A stretch of DNA of 64,000 bases, taken from assembly GCA_015956445.1 (NCBI GenBank), contig WIUZ02000007.1:1612001-1676000 (forward strand), read 5' to 3'. Source of the stretch: Thelephora terrestris. Taxonomy: Eukaryota; Basidiomycota; Agaricomycetes; Thelephorales; Thelephoraceae. A program made the position numbers and the translations under genes. The notes under the pieces are model-generated. The model did not search any database. It was not told the origin of the DNA and saw nothing but the letters and a program-made list of their open reading frames with translations. Positions 59,069-64,000 of this stretch are shown in pieces; the stretch's first letter is position 1; every line of letters begins with the position of its first letter.

Positions 59069-60332
59069 ATGGGTTTGAATGCAGACGTAGACGGCATTGC
59101 AGTGGCAGTGACAAGTAAGCCATGATCGCACCAACAATGTCAACCTTGCGCCCTGAACCCGCTTCTAGATGTTGTAGTCATCGTATGCTTGCGTGAGTTT
59201 GGGGGCTCGCTTCGATCTCAATGCGAAGAACTCATCATCGTCTTCACTTGCATCCAGGAATTCTTATCACGTGGTCTCCTGGAGACGTAGGCACAGGAGT
59301 CCAGGCTTCCTTCCTTCAAATTTATTCCGTCCTTCTTTCGACGTTGCTGTCCGTCAATCGCCAACAACTGTCCATTGGCGACGTGTATTTTGCGCTCACA
59401 CTCACCTCTCCGCCTCTTGCGGCATACTTGGTCGTTGCATCAATCTGTGAATTTTTAGGGATTAAAACCGATCTCTACAAACGAGTCAAGTCCTATCGAC
59501 GCATCATCTATTTCCTTGGGGTCTCAATTATGCCCCTCTGGCTTGGTGTGACTGCGGTCCTCTACTTTTCGGACTGCGCCTTCACAGATAGCACTTTAAT
59601 GGCAACTGATAGCACTTTTAGAGCTTGGCTCGGGGAATTGGCATCATATGCCTGGAATCTCATCCTTCCTGGGGTTTGCCCTTTTATTTACGTGGGTTTG
59701 ATTGGAGTATTCCCAACGCTTTTTCTGTTCAGGAGGTGGCCCCTGTTGGCGGCTGAGGTTCGGCCTTGTTTGCGATCTAAACCGTGGGGTTGGCTCCGCC
59801 TGCCGTGTACATTCATCATGGGCGCATGGTATGTTCTACCTATGGCTCTCTGATGAGCGAGATTTCATAATACGATTCATCTAGGCGTATTATTGACCGC
59901 AACCACAAGTGGTTCATATACGTCCTGTTTGCGTACCTAGACATCAGCTGGGGTGTCCAGATCATATCTATCGCCATCCGCAGTTATAACAGCGGCTATG
60001 TACTGTCCTATGGTCAGGTGCGAATACCTCGTTACGCAGTCGATACTGGGCTATTCACGAGTCGAATGCACGCCTACTAGGTCCTATCCGTGTTTTCCGC
60101 CGTCCCACCACTCATATCGACGATTGATTTCATACATTCCTGTCGTTGGGATCTGCTTCGCGTTGTTCAAACCCTTCCGAGACATTGCCGAGCCGAGGTG
60201 GTTTACCTCGTCACTGGCAAGGAAACAGATCATCTCACCCACGACTCCAATCAACTTCCCATCACTGCCCCACAGAAAGCGTCGGTCATATTTTACAATG
60301 TTTCATTACCACTGACTGAGTTGCACTTGTAG
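59069..60332 (+). CDS. Multi-pass membrane protein, unknown function
   Basis: Exon 1 (from 59069, MGLNADVDGIAVAVT), a tiny exon encoding NVVVIVCL, then a long exon from about 59260 to 59830 and further exons to a stop at 60332. About seven hydrophobic segments are visible, including VFFALTLTSPPLAAYLVV-like, FLGVSIMPLWLGVTAVLYF, LILPGVCPFIYVGLIGVF, WFIYVLFAYLDISWGVQIISI and VLSVFSAVPPLISTI. This is a typical agaricomycete orphan membrane protein; I do not recognise the family. Possible extra C-terminal exons (LSPEESQQSGDPTG at 60.34 kb and a basic RGARKIRLRLRTE segment ending at 60684) could not be joined in frame with confidence. Confidence 0.6.
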
Positions 60333-60684
60333 TCCCCACAGTCTATCTCCCGAAGAATCTCAACAATCCGGGGATCCTACCGGTCCACTAGACAACTCGA
60401 ATGATGATGTCATAAGCGTAGATACGTCGCACACGGATGGTTTCACCGAACACCGTAAGTAATGTATGAGGACTTGACCTGTGTATCATAGCTACAATGT
60501 ATCTGCCAATAAAGCTTCGTCCCTTGTCTCTCGAACCCAGCAACAATCGGCCACCCAGCGAGCAGCGGCGGTGACCTCGGATAATCGGCAGAAACTGACC
60601 AACCGAGGAGCAAGAAAAATCCGGTTAAGGCTTAGAACGGAATCAGAACGCAATGGGGGACGTCGTGAGGTCAGAATGGTTTGA

Positions 60685-61587
60685 TATTAATGGTCGAATT
60701 TGCACTCGAGATGTTTCCCAATATAGTCCCTGCCAAAGACGTGAATTTGAACGATCAGAGTCATGGCACAGGCTCATCTGCCTAGAAACCACCTGAGCCT
60801 TTAGCGTATCGGCTGCAGAAACAGCGATAGACGGGAAGACCCGCTCCTTGTATAGTGACCACCAATCCTGGGCTGGTGGGGACCATGGCGAAGCCTTGAA
60901 TTCGGGAGGGGGAGAGGGGACATGAATGCGATCAGGTGTATGTCGTTTACAGTATGAGATCTCTCGAGATCTCCCGCCAATGGAAAACACCATCTAAACT
61001 CGAGGCAAATTTAAATCCCATCAACACGCAAGCGCACACTCAAATATCGGAGCCAAATACGAAGCTCACCTTGAAAAATCTTCCCGACTGAGCAGCAACA
61101 TGTGGCTCTCTCTGAGAAGAATCACTGTGGGAAATGTTAGTACTGATCGTCAGTACAAAAAGTTCAGCAGTACTCTGACGGTGATTTTTTTTTTGAACTG
61201 TGGGAATTTAGTTGTTTTTCGATTGAATCAGACTGATAGGTTCAGTCGGTGAAGAGAGCTGAATGTGAGGCCCGCACGAAAGGCGACATAGATAACCTTG
61301 ATTTCAGTGGCTACAGTTTTCGGAGAGTAGGCGAGCCCTGGCCACTGGTACTAAGAGTCATGATCGTTCAGAGCCACCAGCAAAACATCGCCGTAGGACT
61401 TCCACCTCCACCTATACATCACGGTGAGCCAGAAAGCTCGAGTAATTCGCACATGCTCTATTCGAAACGAGGTAACGTACGGACGACCACCAAAAAAAGC
61501 CGAGCAACGAAAAAACGAAAGAAAACAAAAAACAACCAACCCGCGATCGGTATGCACTTTTCGTCTCCTCTCCCCCTTCTACCGACT
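60685..61587. other. Intergenic stretch
   Basis: 3' flanks of two convergent genes. A T run lies near 61190. No supported gene. Confidence 0.5.
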
Positions 61588-64000
61588 TCAACCCGACTTC
61601 AGACTCACCTCCGACAGAATCTTGAACGCATCCTTATACGCGTCCAACAGCGCCTTAACCCTCGCCCTCTCCGACACCAACGACTCGTCCTCGTGCAACA
61701 GCTCCGAGAATATCTCTGGCTTGTACAACGTCGAAACCAACCTATCCTGGACGTGCTGCGAGGTATGGTTCACCAACAGATGCATGATCGCCTTCGGCAC
61801 AAGGTCTTGGATCGATTGCCTCACGATGGAGAAATACGACGAGATAAGTGACCGGATCATGTTGACCTCCATTTCTTCCTTCAGGCTTAACTGCGACCCG
61901 CCGTCTAATGAGGTCTGAAGACGGGTCGTTGCGTTAGCCACAGTTTGGACGAAGTACACCTGACCGGACTCCGGAAGAAAAAAGTCACCACTCACAGCCT
62001 CTATATGTCTTCCCAAGCTCTTCATATCAAAAGCAGCATCACATCCATCCCCAACCGGTCCATTCTTCGTCCGCGCAAACGCGCCAGTCGTATAATCCGG
62101 CCCAGAAACGTCCCTCCCAACCGTCCCGCCCGCCCTATTCAAATGGCCATGCCCCTCAGTAATATTCGCACCCGCCACAGGACCAGGCCCGTTCTGACCG
62201 AAGAAGTAGTTCAAAAACGATTCTTTGGCGGTGGAAGTTGACGAAGACGAAGACGAGATCCTTTCCCCATCGGTGCGCCGGGAGCTGTTATGATGGTGGT
62301 GGTGCTGTTGCGAAGACGTGGACGACGTCGAGTTTCTCGTTGACTGAGAATGGTGATGCTTCCCAGCCGTGGTCGATAACCCTCCGTTAACTGGAGGGGC
62401 AGAGGTGCTCGTCAGTCGAGAACGGTCATGAACGCTATTAGATACGGAGCGGCCGCTTGTAGTACCTCCGTTCAACCCGTTCAAGATATTGTCGGTCGTG
62501 GTAGAAGAATCGTCTTCATCCTCCATGTCGAGTGAGACCATCCCGATGTTACTCAAGGGTTCCGCTGATTGTGGCTAGAAGAGTGAATGGGATGAGTGGT
62601 CTTTTCAAACGAAGAGATAATGGTGAAATCTATTGACCCGAGGCGGGAGACTCTGTCTATGCTTTGGCGAGCTCGTATGGGCAGCGGCGGCATTCTGCGC
62701 GCTCACCATGAACGAAGGATGATTGGTGTTGATGTACGCGGATTGAATGTCGATAAGGCTTTGGGTGTAGTCTGAGGTAGGGCCCAGCCTCTCCCTGAGC
62801 AACTCCGAAACGACGTCGACGACTCGGGCGTGGAAGCTAGGGAACCGTTGTAACTCCTAAAGGCAAGCTTCAGCTTTCACAGACACGGAAGTGCCCATGG
62901 AAGAAGCTCACCAGACTCGTGCAATTATGACAGATCTTGACCAGTTCTTCATACACCAGTTCTACACACCTCGAACTCGGCGACTCGAGTAACTTGATCT
63001 GCGGTTTCACCAACAGATCAAACGCGACCTCCGGGACGAACAGACTCGGTCTCGGGCCCGCAGAGTTCCTAATGGCCGTCCTGATGTCCTGATCACCCAA
63101 ATTTCCTGTCGCGTCCAAATTCGCCAACGCGTTCCCAAAGACGTCGTGGAAGATGTAATATATGCGGGCTCCTCCGGAAAGCTCCTTTGTGGAGATCTCG
63201 AAATTCGTACCGTCGATCGAAGAGACAAAGTCCCGAGCGAACTGGGTCATAAGTCGGAGGACGATCGACCCTTGCTGGTTCTTGTCCCCGAAGAGGGCTT
63301 CGTCGCCGAAAGCGCTGAGTTCTTGCTGCGCCTGCCCCATAAGCGTGTTGAGACGCGCTTTCATGTCTGGTATCTTATCCCGAATATGGTTCATGAGAAC
63401 CTTAAATGACGGGAATCAACGGAACATTCCACGCGTCAACGTCGAGGAAACAGAGCTTACCTGGTTGAGTGTCCTAGCCAAATACTTGGTGCCCTGCTTA
63501 TGCGCGATGTTTCTGTATGCTGGATGGGTTGCAAAGAATTCCTGCTCGCTGTCCAATGCTGCAGACATTGGCTTCTCTGTATTGATATCTTGTTGACTCC
63601 TGTTCACAACACCGATGAATCCAAGTTTGAGAGGGTAGGTTCGTCCGGTTAGGATATCATTAGCGTTGGTTCCGGCGTCCATGAGGTCGAGCTTGGTGAG
63701 GACTCCGATGGTCCGACGACCTTGCGGGTCTACAGTACGAGCAAGTTTCAGCGATTCCGAGTTTGCGAGGTCCACATTCGCGGCAGAAACGGAAAGAATA
63801 ACACTACACGCGGGAAAGACCAGAGTTATGACAGCACTTCATAGAAAGCGAACGAGCGAGGGACACGGACCAATTTGGTTTCGAGATGTAATCTACAACT
63901 AGGTTTCGTATTTGGCGCTCGATATCGCTCGGTTGGTCTCCAACTGGGATCTAACGTGAAAAACCAGCTTAGCCACCAAGGACAGAAATCCGCAAGCGCG
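61588..64000 (-). CDS. DNM1: Dynamin-related GTPase DNM1/DRP1, 3' two thirds
   Basis: The gene is cut by the right edge, so the N-terminal part of the GTPase domain is missing. Visible: [39 protein letters not shown], the G4 motif TKLD (about 63.69 kb), [14 protein letters not shown], the middle domain ([52 protein letters not shown]), [17 protein letters not shown], a long Ser/His-rich disordered insert (about 62.0-62.6 kb) and the GTPase effector domain ([20 protein letters not shown]...), ending [15 protein letters not shown] and the RDKIPD segment favour Dnm1 over Vps1. It constricts mitochondria and peroxisomes during fission. Confidence 0.9.

Noticed and set aside
60643-60993. Minus-strand open frame of 116 codons between the membrane protein gene and DNM1.
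   Set aside because: No motif, homologue or splice partner; cannot be told from chance.
61249-61851. Plus-strand open frame of 200 codons.
   Set aside because: Its 3' half is antisense to the effector domain of DNM1, which is clearly coding on the other strand; the rest has no recognisable content.

Overview
The window looks like nuclear DNA of an agaricomycete (mushroom-forming basidiomycete). The evidence is many short introns (about 50-65 bp), compact host genes, a Plavaka/CACTA-like transposon of the kind common in this class, and lineage-specific families of BTB proteins and PD-(D/E)XK proteins.

Layout. 1-3723 is the 3' part of a Ty1/Copia element with its 3' LTR. 4556-5902 looks like a long LTR of another retroelement, and it cuts into the first member of a gene family. 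5.9-24.2 kb is an accessory region. It holds a family of about 630-residue proteins made of two BTB halves and a cysteine-rich tail (intact copies at 7270, 10475 and 14456, plus a 3' fragment at about 5.95 kb). It also holds a second family of 200-residue proteins that I do not recognise, on the opposite strand (intact at 18890-19547 and 23527-24184). From 10.4 to 24.2 kb the two families alternate as a convergent gene pair repeated about six times in different states of decay. Two further intact BTB genes lie outside the array, at 34364-36753 (minus) and 48207-50589 (plus).

The rest is ordinary host genes: a PD-(D/E)XK-type protein (24.3-25.8 kb), ETT1/Nro1 (26.8-29.0 kb, minus), a dipeptidyl aminopeptidase of the DPP4 family (29.7-33.4 kb, minus), a regulator with two Zn2Cys6 clusters (37.4-39.8 kb, minus), SYS1 (41.1-41.9 kb), a BCS1-type AAA ATPase (44.1-47.1 kb), a multi-pass membrane protein (59.1-60.3 kb) and the 3' two thirds of the mitochondrial fission dynamin DNM1 (61.6-64.0 kb, minus). 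A DNA transposon with 35-bp perfect terminal inverted repeats and a 7-bp target duplication lies at 51947-58364.

Most interesting: the BTB genes arose by a duplication inside the gene that copied four introns with the same phase order (1-2-0-2) in both halves. The same genes then amplified as a two-gene convergent module with birth-and-death decay and signs of gene conversion. Independently, the zinc-cluster regulator also duplicated internally, giving two 13-nt microexons at equivalent positions.
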